DNA of 64,000 nt from the NCBI RefSeq assembly GCF_001723285.1, contig NZ_LPWG01000007.1, positions 18,277 to 82,276 of the forward strand, given 5' to 3'. The translations under genes and the position numbers were made by a program. This document shows, one piece after another, positions 47,997 to 57,671 of this stretch. Source of the DNA: Methyloceanibacter methanicus. GTDB taxonomy: Bacteria; Pseudomonadota; Alphaproteobacteria; Rhizobiales; Methyloligellaceae. The notes below the pieces were generated by a model, which made no database searches, was not told the origin of the DNA, and saw only the letters and a list, made by a program, of their open reading frames with translations. Each line of letters starts with the position of its first letter. Positions within the stretch are counted from its first letter, which is position 1.

Positions 47997-48027
47997 CGCG
48001 GGAGGTTTTCCTCCCGCGTTTTTTTGT
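47997..48027 (+). terminator. Rho-independent terminator of the small secreted protein gene
   Basis: A perfect 9-bp stem CGCGGGAGG/CCTCCCGCG with a TTTT loop is followed by a T run, 37 bases after the stop codon. Confidence 0.92.
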
Positions 48028-48029
48028 TT

Positions 48030-48325
48030 GCGCTAACGGCCGTCGGCCGGCTTGAGCGCTTGGATGTCCGCGCTACCGCGCCTGTGTATGTCGGCGATTC
48101 ACTTGGGGTCGTCATGGCCGGGCTTGACCCGGCCATCCACGATTTTCCTTGCAGAGAGTCCGGCGTGGATGCCCGGAACAAGTCCGGGCATGACGGCAAA
48201 GAGGGCTGTTGCGCGTCCCGTCGCACTTGGCCGGCTGTCGGCCGGGAATTTCGGTGCGCTACCGGCCTCCGGCCTACTTGAGCGCGTGTAGGTTTGCGCT
48301 ACCGCGCTTCGCGCTACTTGAGCGC
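48030..48325. repeat. three 30-nt hairpin elements with covarying inner stems
   Basis: Copies lie at 48030-48059, 48256-48285 and 48296-48325. Each begins GCGCTA and ends CTTGAGCGC, so the outer arms GCGCT/AGCGC pair. The centres differ but stay self-complementary: GGCC-GTC-GGCC, GGCC-TCC-GGCC and GCGC-TTC-GCGC. Copies 2 and 3 match elsewhere, so the stem changes are compensatory. The third copy ends at the chrA stop codon. A trace (GCGCTACCGCGCC) occurs near 48071. Confidence 0.75.
48111..48194. repeat. opposed pair of intergenic palindromes
   Basis: 48111-48141 (arms GGCCGGG/CCCGGCC, ending ATCCACG) and 48164-48194 (arms GCCCGGA/TCCGGGC, beginning CGTGGAT) form the same opposed arrangement as 22458-22542, with the first nearly identical to 22458-22488. 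Confidence 0.85.
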
Positions 48326-49683
48326 TAGAGCAGCGCCGAAAGGGTGAGGCTCACGCCGGCGCAGATCGCCAGCGTGGTGAGAATGCCGAGCCGGCCACCG
48401 AAGATCAGAAGGGCGGCGAGGACCGAGAGCAGCGCGGCGTCCCACTGAAAGCTCGCAATCTCCGGCGTCCACAGTCGCAACGGGCCGTAATCGGTGGCGG
48501 TCACGGTCTTGAATATGACGTGGAGCGCGAACCACAGGCTCAGGTTCAAAATGACGCCGACGACGGCCGCGGTGACGCCGCGCAACGCCCCGGCGAGTTT
48601 CGGGTTGGCCCGCAGGCGCTCCACGTAAGGCGCGCCCGTGAAGATCCATAGGAAGCACGGGGCGAAGGTTGCCCACAAGGTGACCAGCGCACCGAGGAGC
48701 CCGTACACCAGCGCCGGGCTCCCGCCTTCGCGATAGGCGCCGAGAAAGCCGACGAACTCGGTGACCAGGATCAAGGGCCCGGGCGTGGTTTCGGCGAGCC
48801 CAAGCCCGTCCAGCATTTCGGGTGCGCTCAGCCAGCCATAGGTCCCTACCGCCTGCTGGGCCATATAGGCGAGAACCGCGTAGGCCCCGCCGAAGGTCAC
48901 CACCGCGAGCTTTGAGAAGAACACGGCCACATCCGTGAAGACCGGCGGGAAGAGCAGGCTCACGGCGATCAGCGGTGCGATCCAGACCGCGAGCCAGAGG
49001 GCCGCCGTCCGCACGGTCTGCGAGATCGTCACGGGCTCGGCGTCGAACGCGGTCGTGTCGGCCTCGGGGAGCCTGTCGGGCGCGAAGCGCGCGAGCAGAT
49101 AGCCGGCCAGCGCGGCGAGCGCGACGATGATCGGAAACGCCACGGCAAAGAAGAAGATGGCGACGAAGGCGAGCGCGGCGATCGCCCAGGCCTCGGCGCC
49201 GTGGAGCGCACGCTTCGCCACCTTGAGCAAGGCATCGACGACGATCACGAGCACGGCCGCCTTGATGCCGAGAAAGGCCGCTTCGACCACGGGGGCCTGA
49301 CCGTACCAGGCATAGGCGATCGAGAGCGCCAGCACCACGGCGGCGCCAGGCAGAACGAAGAGCAGTCCCGCAACCAGCCCGCCCAGAGTGCCGTTGAGGC
49401 GCCAGCCCACATAGGTCGCAAGCTGCATGGCTTCTGGACCCGGCAGCAGCATGCAGAAATTCAGCGCGTGGAGGAACCGCTCGTGGCCCATCCAGCCGCG
49501 TTCTTCCACCAGTTCCCGGTGCATGAGCGCGATCTGCCCCGCCGGCCCGCCGAAGGAGGTGACGCCGATCTTCGTCCAGACCGGGAGCGCCTCGCCGAGC
49601 GAGGGCGGGCGGTTGCCGGCGGTGCCGGACGTGCCGCCGGCCGGCCTGTCCGCGGGCTTGGTGTCCGCTGGGCTCATCTCCAT
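48325..49683 (-). CDS. chrA: chromate transporter ChrA
   Basis: The 452-residue CHR-family protein contains two homologous halves of about six TM helices. The first has TKIGVTSFGGPAGQIALMHRELVEERGW, LPGPEAMQLATYVGWRLNG and GLVAGLLFVLPGAA; the second has VVTFGGAYAVLAYMAQQAV and ETTPGPLILVTEFVGFLGAYR. The full-length two-domain form effluxes chromate in studied bacteria, with sulfate as the natural analogue. The ATG at 49683 is followed in-frame by another two codons later. No ChrB regulator is adjacent. Confidence 0.93.
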   Translation of the reverse strand: MEMSPADTKPADRPAGGTSGTAGNRPPSLGEALPVWTKIGVTSFGGPAGQIALMHRELVEERGWMGHERFLHALNFCMLLPGPEAMQLATYVGWRLNGTLGGLVAGLLFVLPGAAVVLALSIAYAWYGQAPVVEAAFLGIKAAVLVIVVDALLKVAKRALHGAEAWAIAALAFVAIFFFAVAFPIIVALAALAGYLLARFAPDRLPEADTTAFDAEPVTISQTVRTAALWLAVWIAPLIAVSLLFPPVFTDVAVFFSKLAVVTFGGAYAVLAYMAQQAVGTYGWLSAPEMLDGLGLAETTPGPLILVTEFVGFLGAYREGGSPALVYGLLGALVTLWATFAPCFLWIFTGAPYVERLRANPKLAGALRGVTAAVVGVILNLSLWFALHVIFKTVTATDYGPLRLWTPEIASFQWDAALLSVLAALLIFGGRLGILTTLAICAGVSLTLSALL

Positions 49684-49819
49684 GGTTTGTCCTAACAGTG
49701 GATCGGGCCGGCTACCACCGGCGGCATTCGCCAGGCGCGCGCGCGTAAGAGGCCGAATCGGTACTATGATTGACCGACCGCGTATCGCGCACCCCGAGGG
49801 CTGAGGCTATCCGACGGAT

Positions 49820-51646
49820 ATGACAGAGGCGCAGCTTATTCAGGTCACGGTCTTTTTGGCCGCTGCCGCGATTGCCGCGCCCTTGGGCCGTTTTCTCCGG
49901 ATCGGCGCCGTGCTCGGCTATCTTGCCGCGGGGGTCGTCATCGGCCCCTTCGTGCTCGGACCGCTCTATGCGCTGGACCATGTGGAGAAGGTCCTCAAAT
50001 TCGGCGAGTTCGGCGTCGTCCTGCTCCTGTTCGTGATCGGGCTGGAGCTGCGGCCCATCCGTCTTTGGGCCATGCGGTCGGCCATTTTCGGGCTTGGCGC
50101 GGCACAGCTGGTGCTGACCGCGTTCGTTCTCGCCGGAATCGCGCTGGCCCTCGGCGTTGCGGTCGGGCAGGCCCTGTTCATCGGGCTTGCGCTGTCGCTC
50201 TCCTCGACCGCCTTCGCCTTGCAGGTTCTGGAGGAGAAAGGCGAACTCACGACGCGCCACGGGCGGCTCGCCTTCTCCGTCCTGCTGTTCCAGGACCTGG
50301 CCGCGATCCCGCTGATCGCGCTGGTGCCGCTTTTCGCGCTCGGCGGCGAGGAGCCCACGATGGACTTCCGCAGCGCCGGGCTCGCCATTCTCACCATTGC
50401 CGGCGTCATCGTCGTGGGCCGGTTCCTGCTGAGCCGCCTCTACCGGCTGGTCGCGGCCGTGGGCGTGCGCGAGGCGATGACGGCCACCGCGCTGCTGACG
50501 GTGGTCGGCGTGGCGCTGCTCATGGAGGAAGTAGGGCTGTCCGCGGCGCTCGGGTCGTTCATCGCCGGCGCGCTTCTCGCCGACTCCGAATATCGCCATC
50601 AGATCGAAGCGGACATCGCGCCCTTCGAAGGTCTGCTGCTCGCCGTGTTCTTCATGGCCGTGGGCATGTCCATCGACCTGTCGGTCCTGGTGTCGCGCCC
50701 CGGTGCGCTGCTGCTCATCGTGGCGGTGCTGGTCGCCGTGAAGCTCGCCATCCTCTACGGGCTCGGCCATTGGTGGGGCCTGCGGGACGCGGCGGCCCGC
50801 CGGCTCGGGATCGTGCTCAGCCAGGGCGGCGAGTTCGCGTTCGTGCTGTTCGCCGTCGGTATTGTCGAAGGGGCGATCGACCGGGACATCGCGGGCCTGC
50901 TGACATTGGCGGTGACGTTGTCCATGGCCACCACGCCGCTGCTGCTGCTCGCGGACGATCTGTTCCTGAAGGCGCGAAAGGGCGCCGCGCCCGACTACGA
51001 GATGCCGCCGGACGGCGAGCAGCATGTGATCGTCGCCGGATTCGGCCGCTTCGGGCAGATCGTCGCGCGCGTGCTGAGGGCCCGGCACATTCCGTTCACG
51101 GCGCTCGACAAATCGATCGCGCAGGTCGATTTCGTCAAGCGCTTCGGCGCGAACATCTATTACGGCGACGCCGGCCGGATCGACATCTTGCGCGCGGCGG
51201 GCGCGGCGAAAGCCAACGCCTTCGTTCTGGCCATCGACGATGTGGACGACTCGCTGCGCGTCGCCGAAGCCGTGCGGAAGAACTTTCCGGACCTTCCCAT
51301 CTATGCCCGCGCCCGCGACCGCATCCATGTGCATAAGCTCACGGACCTTGGCGTCACCATCATCGAGCGCGAGACCTTCCTCGCGGCGTTGAACCTGACG
51401 TCCGAACTTCTGCGCGGCCTTGGCCTGAAGCCGAAGGAAGCCAAACGCCTCATCGACACCTTCAAGACTCACGACGAGAGGCGGCTCTTCGACGACTACC
51501 AGGACTATACGGACCGGGAGAAGATGCGGGCTAACGCGTTGTCCGCCGCGGTCGAACTCGAGGCGTTGTTCGCGCAGGATATCGAGGCGCTGGAAGACGG
51601 GGCCGCTAGCGGTGAGCGGTCAGATGATCGAGGATCATCTGGTTGA
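49820..51646 (+). CDS. CPA2 cation:proton antiporter, KefB/KefC-like
   Basis: The 608-residue protein has about twelve TM helices (GYLAAGVVIGPFVLG, EFGVVLLLFVIGLELRP, LLFQDLAAIPLIALVP, LSQGGEFAFVLFAV) and a C-terminal RCK/TrkA-N domain (HVIVAGFGRFGQIVARVLRARHIPFTALD, then YYGDAGRIDIL). KefB/C systems exchange K+ for H+ and protect against electrophiles under glutathione control. No KefF/G ancillary gene is present. The last 14 codons overlap the convergent hydrolase by 41 bp. Confidence 0.92.
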   Translation: MTEAQLIQVTVFLAAAAIAAPLGRFLRIGAVLGYLAAGVVIGPFVLGPLYALDHVEKVLKFGEFGVVLLLFVIGLELRPIRLWAMRSAIFGLGAAQLVLTAFVLAGIALALGVAVGQALFIGLALSLSSTAFALQVLEEKGELTTRHGRLAFSVLLFQDLAAIPLIALVPLFALGGEEPTMDFRSAGLAILTIAGVIVVGRFLLSRLYRLVAAVGVREAMTATALLTVVGVALLMEEVGLSAALGSFIAGALLADSEYRHQIEADIAPFEGLLLAVFFMAVGMSIDLSVLVSRPGALLLIVAVLVAVKLAILYGLGHWWGLRDAAARRLGIVLSQGGEFAFVLFAVGIVEGAIDRDIAGLLTLAVTLSMATTPLLLLADDLFLKARKGAAPDYEMPPDGEQHVIVAGFGRFGQIVARVLRARHIPFTALDKSIAQVDFVKRFGANIYYGDAGRIDILRAAGAAKANAFVLAIDDVDDSLRVAEAVRKNFPDLPIYARARDRIHVHKLTDLGVTIIERETFLAALNLTSELLRGLGLKPKEAKRLIDTFKTHDERRLFDDYQDYTDREKMRANALSAAVELEALFAQDIEALEDGAASGERSDDRGSSG

Positions 51647-52445
51647 CCTTGGCCGGATGGGTGAACGGGCTCATATGGCCCACGCCCTTGAGGGTCTTCA
51701 GGTCCACGTTGGGCAGCGTCTTGCTCAAGAGTTCCGTCACGGCCCGCGTGGGCGGCGGCGTCTTCGCGCCGAGGATCAGCAAGGTGGGGGCGGTGATTTC
51801 CGCGTAGTCCATCGCCGTGCTCTTGGCGTCGAGCGCGATGGAGAATTCGAGCGCGACTTTCGGGATCGTCGCGGCGATGGCGCTCTTGAAGCTGTCGGGC
51901 GAAATCCACCAGCGCCAGCGGCCGAGCCAATAGCTCATGAAGGCGCCGGCGGCCTTCTTGTCGTCGCCCTTGGCGACCGGGTCGAGGACGGCGACGCCGA
52001 GCTTCTCCACGTCCTGCCATTCAGGCAGGTCTTCCAGGCGGAGCAGGTGAAAGGAGACCGGCTCGATGAGGGTCAGACTCTTGACCTTGTCCTTGAGGGT
52101 CCGTGCGGCCTCGAGCGCCAGGGCCGCGCCATAGGAGTGCCCGACAAGGTGCAACGGGTCCCGGGCCAGGTCGGCGACGGCGAGCAGCGCATCCACATCG
52201 GCCTCGATCGAGAAGGGCTTTTCGGCGGGCCAGGGGGCCGAGCGTCCATAGCCGATGAAGTCCGGCGCCAGAACGCGCCAGTCTTCCGCCAAGACATCGA
52301 TCAGCGGTGCCCATTCCTTGTGGGAGGCCGCCGAGCAATGGCCGAGCAGCACCGGTGGTCCTTCGCCCTCGTCGAGATAGGCGATTTCGACGTCGCCGGA
52401 TGTCAGATAGTTCACGATCCGCCCCTTTTTCGCTGCCCCGATCAT
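51606..52445 (-). CDS. alpha/beta hydrolase
   Basis: The 279-residue product has the alpha/beta-hydrolase fold. The oxyanion region is LLGHCSA, and the nucleophile elbow is GHSYG (LVGHSYGAALALEAAR). A loop with LLILGAKT precedes the acid, and the catalytic His lies in LKGVGHMSP. Start candidates are ATG 52445 and GTG 52412; the domain begins at VNYLTSGDVEIAYLD, favouring neither. It lies 39 bp downstream of the corrected end of rpoH on the same strand and may be cotranscribed. Substrate is unknown. Confidence 0.87.
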   Translation of the reverse strand: MIGAAKKGRIVNYLTSGDVEIAYLDEGEGPPVLLGHCSAASHKEWAPLIDVLAEDWRVLAPDFIGYGRSAPWPAEKPFSIEADVDALLAVADLARDPLHLVGHSYGAALALEAARTLKDKVKSLTLIEPVSFHLLRLEDLPEWQDVEKLGVAVLDPVAKGDDKKAAGAFMSYWLGRWRWWISPDSFKSAIAATIPKVALEFSIALDAKSTAMDYAEITAPTLLILGAKTPPPTRAVTELLSKTLPNVDLKTLKGVGHMSPFTHPAKVNQMILDHLTAHR

Positions 52446-52484
52446 TAGCGGGCCGGACGATTCGCGTCTACCGGCTGAGGCGCG

Positions 52485-53383
52485 CTAGCCGGCGGGTTGG
52501 AGCTCCGGCTCCTCGGCGGCGGCGGCGGCCTTTTGCACGGCCTTCTGCACTTTTTCGACGCGCGGACCTCGATCTGGCGGATACGCTCGCGGCTGACGCC
52601 GAATTCCGTGGAAAGCTGCTCCAAGGTCAGCGGGTCTTCCGAGAGGCGGCGCGCCTCGAAGACGCGTCGCTCCCGTTCGTTCAGGCCCTTGAGTGCGTCG
52701 TGCAACATGCCGCGGCGCTGCTCCTGCTCCTCGGACTCGGCCAAAGCGGTCTCTTGATCGACGGCGGTGTCGTCCACCAGCCAATCCATCCACTCGCCGC
52801 TTTCCGCATCGTTGCGCACGGGCGCGTTGAGCGAGGAGTCCCCGCCCAGCCGGCGGTTCATGGACACCACGTCTTCTTCGCTGACGCCCAGCCGGGTGGC
52901 GATCTTCTTCACCTGATCGGGCCGCAAATCGCCTTCTTCGAGCGCCTTCAGCTGTCCCTTGATCTTGCGGAGATTGAAGAACAGCTTCTTCTGTGCGGCG
53001 GTCGTGCCCATCTTCACGAGGCTCCACGAACGCAGGATGTATTCCTGGATCGCGGCCCGGATCCACCACATGGCATAGGTCGCCAGGCGGAACCCCTTTT
53101 CCGGATCGAAGCGCTTGACCGCCTGCATCAGGCCCACATTGCCTTCGGAAATCACCTCGCCGATGGGCAAGCCGTAGCCGCGATAGCCCATGGCGATGCG
53201 CGCCACGAGCCGCAAGTGAGACGTCACCAGCTCATGGGCCGCATCGCGATCGCCATGCTCGCGCCAGCTCTTGGCAAGCATGTATTCCTGCTGCGGCTCC
53301 AGCATCGGAAACTGTCTGATTTCTTCGAGATAGCGCGTCAGTCCGCCATGCGCGCTGACGCTCGGTAAGCTCTTCGAGGCCAT
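52485..53383 (-). CDS. rpoH: heat-shock sigma factor RpoH (sigma-32), C-terminus frameshifted
   Basis: RpoH directs RNA polymerase to heat-shock promoters. Region 2 (EGNVGLMQAVKRFDPEKGFRLATYAMWWIRAAIQEYI and neighbours), the RpoH box QKKLFFNLRK, and the region 4 helix-turn-helix (LTLEQLSTEFGVSRERIRQIEVRA) are intact. A lost T near 52557 turns the FEKVQKAV expected after EVRA into SKKCRRPC. The corrected frame continues EKVQKAVQKAAAAAEEPELQ to the stop at 52485, giving about 299 residues. Without correction the frame would run to 52445. The rluD-rpoH neighbourhood is conserved in this group. Confidence 0.93.
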
Positions 53384-53509
53384 GGCTGTATTTCCCGGAA
53401 CCCGTCTCCTGCGGGGACGATCACGTCCCCCGCATCTTTCGTCTTAGAACGTCCCCCGGCCAGTCCGTCTATAGGACGTTTCAAGCTCGCATGAAAGGGG
53501 GGCGCATCA

Positions 53510-54526
53510 TCACAGTTGCTTGAATTGTCGCACAATCTCGGCGAGATCGTCAGGGAGTTCACTGTTAAATTCCAGTAATGTCCCCGTGGACGGATGGACG
53601 AACGCCAGATGCGTCGCATGCAGCGCTTGCCGGTCGAGCGCCGAAATCGCGCCGGCCAGGTCGCCCGGGAGCGTCCGCAGCTTCGATTTGAACCCCGTGG
53701 CGTAAAGCGGATCGCCCACGAGCGGATGGCCGTAATGGGCCATGTGAACGCGCACTTGATGGGTCCGCCCGGTTTCGAGCGTGCATTCGATGAGCGAGGC
53801 GACGGCGTCTTTGCCGTGACCGCCATAGGACTCGAGCAGCCTCCACCGGGTGGCGGCGAAGCGGCCTTTGTCCTCCGGCAGGACGGCCATCTTGGTCCGG
53901 CTCGTCGGGTGGCGCCCGATCGGCGCCTCGATCCGCCCGTGGGGCCGGGAGGGCGCGCCCCAGACAAGCGCCAGGTAGCCGCGCGCCATCTCGCCGGTTC
54001 GTCCGTGGTCGGCGAATTGTTCGGCCAGCGCGCGATGGGCCTGATCGGTTTTGGCGACGACCATCAGACCGCTCGTGTCCTTGTCGAGCCGGTGGACGAT
54101 GCCGGGCCGGGCCACGCCGCCGATGCCAGAGAGGCTCTTGCCGCAATGGGCGAGGAGCGCGTTCACCAGCGTGCCATCCGGCTGCCGGCGCGGGATGGAC
54201 CACAAGGCCCGCAGGCTTGTCGACGACGATCAGGTCCTCGTCCTCATAGACCACGGCGAGGGGGATCGCCTGCGCTTTGAGGTCCGGGGCGGCGGCCGGC
54301 GGCAGGGCGAGCTCGAAGCATTCGCCCGGTTTGACCTGTATTTCACGTCCTCTATGGTCGCGCCGCTCGAGGGGCTGTCCGCGAAGCGCACATGGCCTTC
54401 GCGGATCAGCGCCTGGATGCGCGTCCGGCTCATCTCGGGCAGCGCCTCGCTCAGGAACCGGTCGAGCCGCTCGCCGCTTTGGGCCGCGTCCACCTCGGCA
54501 AGCACACGTCCGGCGTCCGCCTCCAT
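53510..54526 (-). CDS. rluD: RluD/RluA-family 23S rRNA pseudouridine synthase, at least two frameshifts
   Basis: RluD isomerises uridines of 23S rRNA helix 69. An S4-like domain (ERLDRFLSEALPEMSRTRIQALIREGHV) precedes the catalytic domain with GIVHRLDKDTSGLMVVAKT (catalytic Asp in HRLDKDTSG), LIECTLETGRTHQVRVHMA and HPLVGDPLYA. One base is lost near 54337 (restoring YRVKPGECFELALPP) and one near 54186 (restoring VVHPAPGSPDGTLVNALL). A third near 54540 is possible, since ATG 54579 begins MTETDPLPIRTHPW in another frame. rpoH follows on the same strand, and a membrane protein gene is divergent. Confidence 0.9.
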
Positions 54527-54614
54527 GGTGTCCAAGTCCAGGGATGCGTCCGGATCGGCAGGGGATCTGTTTCAGTCATTGTCGTGCGCGGCATGTTTCG
54601 GAGTCTGTCATAGG

Positions 54615-55017
54615 ATGACAACGGCGGTCGACCCAGAGAATACGCCCCTCGAGGACAGGCGCATCGAAGGCACCGTGTTCACGCCGCGCCAGGTGCGTCT
54701 GCTGAAGATTGCCGTGGTGGTGATGGGGCTCCTGCTCCTGGCCGGGCTCGCCGCCGTGATCGCCGGCATGATCTTCCAGGCCTCCAAGGTAGGCAAGAAG
54801 GCGCCACCGCCTGCGCCCGCCGTTTCGGCGCCGGTTCTATCCGGCGCGCTGTCCGCCCTGACCATCCCCGAGGCGGGGAGGTCGCCCTGTTGGCGCTCGA
54901 CGGCGACCGTCTGGCAGTTCACGTGCGATGGCCGGACGGCGGCGAGATCGCCATTGTGGACCTCGCGACCGGCAAGGTCGTCTCCCGCGTCCCGATCGAG
55001 AGGGCGCCAGCGCAATA
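54615..55017 (+). CDS. single-pass membrane protein of unknown function, frameshifted
   Basis: From the ATG at 54615 the product has an acidic N-terminus, a basic turn (VFTPRQVRLLK) and one TM helix (IAVVVMGLLLLAGLAAVIAGMIF), then a Pro/Ala linker. A lost G near 54872 breaks the frame. Corrected, the C-terminus reads GEVALLALDGDRLAVHVRWP and ends IERAPAQ at 55017, a small beta domain of about 134 residues in total. Small proteins of this shape sit beside rluD in other alphaproteobacteria, but no function is known. Confidence 0.78.
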
Positions 55018-55067
55018 AGCCTTGATCGCGACGGGCGCGAGAACTATAGCTTCTCGTTCGTGTGCAG

Positions 55068-55143
55068 GGCCCGTTCGTCTAGTGGCCTAGGACGCCGCCC
55101 TCTCACGGCGGAAACAGGGGTTCGACTCCCCTACGGGCTGCCA
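55068..55143 (+). tRNA. tRNA-Glu (anticodon CTC)
   Basis: The 76-nt cloverleaf has acceptor stem GGCCCGT with ACGGGCT, anticodon stem CCGCC/GGCGG around loop CTCTCAC (anticodon CTC), and T arm AGGGG-TTCGACT-CCCCT. The 3' CCA is encoded (55141-55143). It is a single tRNA, downstream of the rluD-adjacent membrane protein. Confidence 0.95.
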
Positions 55144-55165
55144 CTTCCGGATAATTAGCCACTGA

Positions 55166-56014
55166 TTACCCGCGCAGGAGGCGGTCGACCTCCTCGCGCG
55201 TCGGCAGGGACGGCTGGGCGCCGTTGCGTTGGGTCGCCGCCGCACCGGCGGCACAGGCAAAATGCAGGGCGTCGGCGTAGGATTGTCCCTCCACGAGAGC
55301 GACGGTCAAAGCGGCGGTGAAGCTATCTCCGGCGCCGGTGGTATCGACGGCGCTCACCGCCGGCGGCGAGGCGCGCGCGATCTCTGTGCCATCGCGAAAG
55401 AGCGCAGCCCCCGATGCGCCGAACGTCTTTGCCACCAGACCCTCCCGCGAGGCCAGGCCTTCGCCGTACCAGGCCGCCTCCGACTCGTTGACGACGATCA
55501 GGTCCGCATGGCGCAGCACGGCATCGTCGACCTCCTGGGTCGTGGCGAGCGTGACGCAGGTGAAGCCCTCGAAGCGGCCGACCGCCCGCGATACGGCGTC
55601 CCCGGGTGCGACGTGCTCGCTTAAGAGCGCGTCGACGTCCGGGAGGTCAAGGCTCGCGGAGGCGAGTTGCAGGTTCGCTCCGGGCGCGACCACGATTTGG
55701 TTCTCGCCGTTTGCGGCAACCGCGATCAGGGCCACGCCGGTCGCCGCGTCGGGCAGGGCGGCTACGCCGGACAAGTCGACCCCGCTCTCGCGCAACAGGG
55801 CCAGCGCCGCATCCGCATCCGCGTCCTGGCCCACGCGCCCCATCAGCGCCACGTCCGCGCCAAGGCGGCGCGCCGCCAAGGCTTGATTGGCCGCGCCGCC
55901 GCCCGGATATCGCGTCAGCACGGCGTCCGTGACCTTCGCGCCGGACGTCGGCAGGCGCGGCGCGGTCGCGACGATGTCGAGATTGATCGAGCCGATGGCA
56001 ACCATGGACGGCAT
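55166..56014 (-). CDS. PfkB-family carbohydrate kinase (ribokinase-like)
   Basis: The 282-residue product matches ribokinases: NLDIVATAPRLPTSGAKV, the GGGAANQALAARRLGADV substrate loop, IVVNESEAAWYG, and the C-terminal DTTGAGDSFTAAL anion hole with the catalytic Asp. The ATG at 56014 has GGAG nine bases upstream; an ATG three codons later (MVAIGSI) is also possible. It would phosphorylate ribose or a similar sugar or nucleoside. No sugar transporter is adjacent, so the substrate is not fixed. Confidence 0.9.
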   Translation of the reverse strand: MPSMVAIGSINLDIVATAPRLPTSGAKVTDAVLTRYPGGGAANQALAARRLGADVALMGRVGQDADADAALALLRESGVDLSGVAALPDAATGVALIAVAANGENQIVVAPGANLQLASASLDLPDVDALLSEHVAPGDAVSRAVGRFEGFTCVTLATTQEVDDAVLRHADLIVVNESEAAWYGEGLASREGLVAKTFGASGAALFRDGTEIARASPPAVSAVDTTGAGDSFTAALTVALVEGQSYADALHFACAAGAAATQRNGAQPSLPTREEVDRLLRG

Positions 56015-56242
56015 AGCCCAACTCCCGAATTGGCGGACGGCGGTCCGTCTTTGGTGCCGGGAAGCATGACCTGTTGGCCGCACGCGAGGCAAGCGTCCAA
56101 GCCTGGAACCTCAAGGTCGGTCGGGCGCGTCATCCGGCACGGCTTGTCGGCGAACAGAGCCTCGGATTTTGACGCCGCTCAAGGACAACCGGGCGCAATG
56201 ACTGTTGGCTTTCCCGATCCCAGTTGTACCCAGGAGCAGCAG

Positions 56243-56767
56243 ATGGCTGACAAATTATCCAAACCTCCGGTAAAGCCGGAGCGGAGCCCGCGCACCCTCG
56301 GTGAATGGCATCCTCTCTTGAGCCTGCGGCGCGAGGTTGAGCGGCTGTTCGACGATTTCAGTGCTGTTTCGGCACGGCGTTCGGGCGGCATGTTCGGTGC
56401 GGAGCCCTTTTGGCGCGGCGAGTTCGGTCTTGCCCACGCCCCCGCCGTCGACATTGTGGAGCAGGAAAAGAACTATCGAGTCACGGCGGAACTTCCTGGC
56501 ATGGACGAGAAGGACATCGACGTGAAGTTCGCCGATGGCGTCCTCACGATCACGGGCGAGAAGAAGGAGGAGTCCGAAGAGAAGCAGAAGGACTATTACC
56601 GTTCCGAGCGTCACTTCGGTGCCTTCCAACGATCGTTCCGCGTGCCCGACGGGGTCGAAGCCGACAAGATCGAGGCGAGCGTGAAGAACGGCGTCCTGAC
56701 GGTCCTTCTGCCCAAATCGGATACTGCGCAAAAGCGCGAAACGACGATCGCGATCAAGAAGGGCTAA
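56243..56767 (+). CDS. Hsp20 small heat-shock protein
   Basis: The 174-residue product contains an alpha-crystallin domain: APAVDIVEQEKNYRVTAELPGMDEKDIDVKF, then LTITGEKKEE, GAFQRSFRVPDGV, and VKNGVLTVLLPK with the IxI-type end TTIAIKKG. It holds unfolding proteins for refolding by DnaK. AGGAG lies six bases before the ATG. RpoH is encoded 3 kb away, but no convincing sigma-32 promoter was picked out upstream. Its stop overlaps the convergent gene by 4 bp. Confidence 0.93.
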   Translation: MADKLSKPPVKPERSPRTLGEWHPLLSLRREVERLFDDFSAVSARRSGGMFGAEPFWRGEFGLAHAPAVDIVEQEKNYRVTAELPGMDEKDIDVKFADGVLTITGEKKEESEEKQKDYYRSERHFGAFQRSFRVPDGVEADKIEASVKNGVLTVLLPKSDTAQKRETTIAIKKG

Positions 56768-57671
56768 GGCCCCGGCTCGTCCCGAAGCAGAAGTCCCGGG
56801 AAATGCGAGTTGCAGGACATGACATGTGTGATGGCCTCGCGATCGTACTCGTCCCCTGAACGGTAGGCGTCGAAATACGCGTTGAGCCGCGCGATGCGTT
56901 CGGGCATGGCGTCGACGGCCTGCAGGCCGACGGAGACGCCGTAGTTGGCGAACGCGATCCGCACGTCCGGCAAATAGGGCTCGCGGCAGAAATAGCCCTG
57001 CGGCATCCACATGCGATCCAGCATGGCGAGCGACCGGCGGCGCTGGGTTTGCGCCCAGGTCTCGTCGGGAAAGAACTGGGTCATCCAGAGCATCATGCCA
57101 AGGCCGAGGTCCTGGCTGATGGCCAGGCCGCCGGCTGTCGCGCGATGAGGTCCTTCATCTCCGCGATTTCCGGCGCCAGCGCTTCATCGTCGAGAAGGCG
57201 GTAGGCGACATAGCCGTCAAAGGCATCGAGTGCGCCAAAACCGTAACCGGGATAGGGGGCACTCAGATCTTCCGTCATCTTCCAGATGACGCCGCGCCCC
57301 GGCACGACGAACGGGCGATGAACGTCGCGTGCGAGCGCGATCGCCTCCTGGCGGTAGGCCGGGTCATACCGTCCCATCACGTGAAGCGCGTAGAGCCACA
57401 TCGCCAAGTAGTGAAAGTACTGACCGTCGCGGTCGGGGGCTTCGCCGATACGGATGCCGCGCTTGCGCCCGAGGACGCGCTTGACCGCGCCAATCACCCA
57501 GACGGCTTCGTCGAGATAGTTCTGTTGCCGGAGCGCCTCGTAGAGCGAGGCGAGAAGGACGACGCCGAACGCGTCCGTCCACAGATAGCGCAAGCCGTTG
57601 GGCCAGATGCCTTCGTCCCGCATCCAGGCGAGTTTGTCCAAGACGTAATCGAGATCCTGCAGGCCTCGCAT
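56764..57671 (-). CDS. conserved helical protein, possibly (alpha/alpha)6-barrel fold, frameshifted
   Basis: The N-terminal part from ATG 57671 reads LDYVLDKLAWMRDEGIWPNGLRYLWTDAFGVVLL and contains repeated paired helices and PYPGYGFGALDAFDGYVAYRLL. A lost base near 57130 breaks it; corrected, it continues GGLAISQDLGLGMMLWMTQFF and ends at 56764 (about 302 residues). The helix-pair spacing and aromatic-rich loops are like glycoside-processing (alpha/alpha)6 barrels, but no catalytic motif is recognised. Function is unknown. Confidence 0.72.

Noticed and set aside
52443..52447. TAATG translational coupling between rpoH and the hydrolase
   Set aside because: The TAA is reached only in the shifted rpoH frame. 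The corrected rpoH ends at 52485, so the overlap is an artefact.
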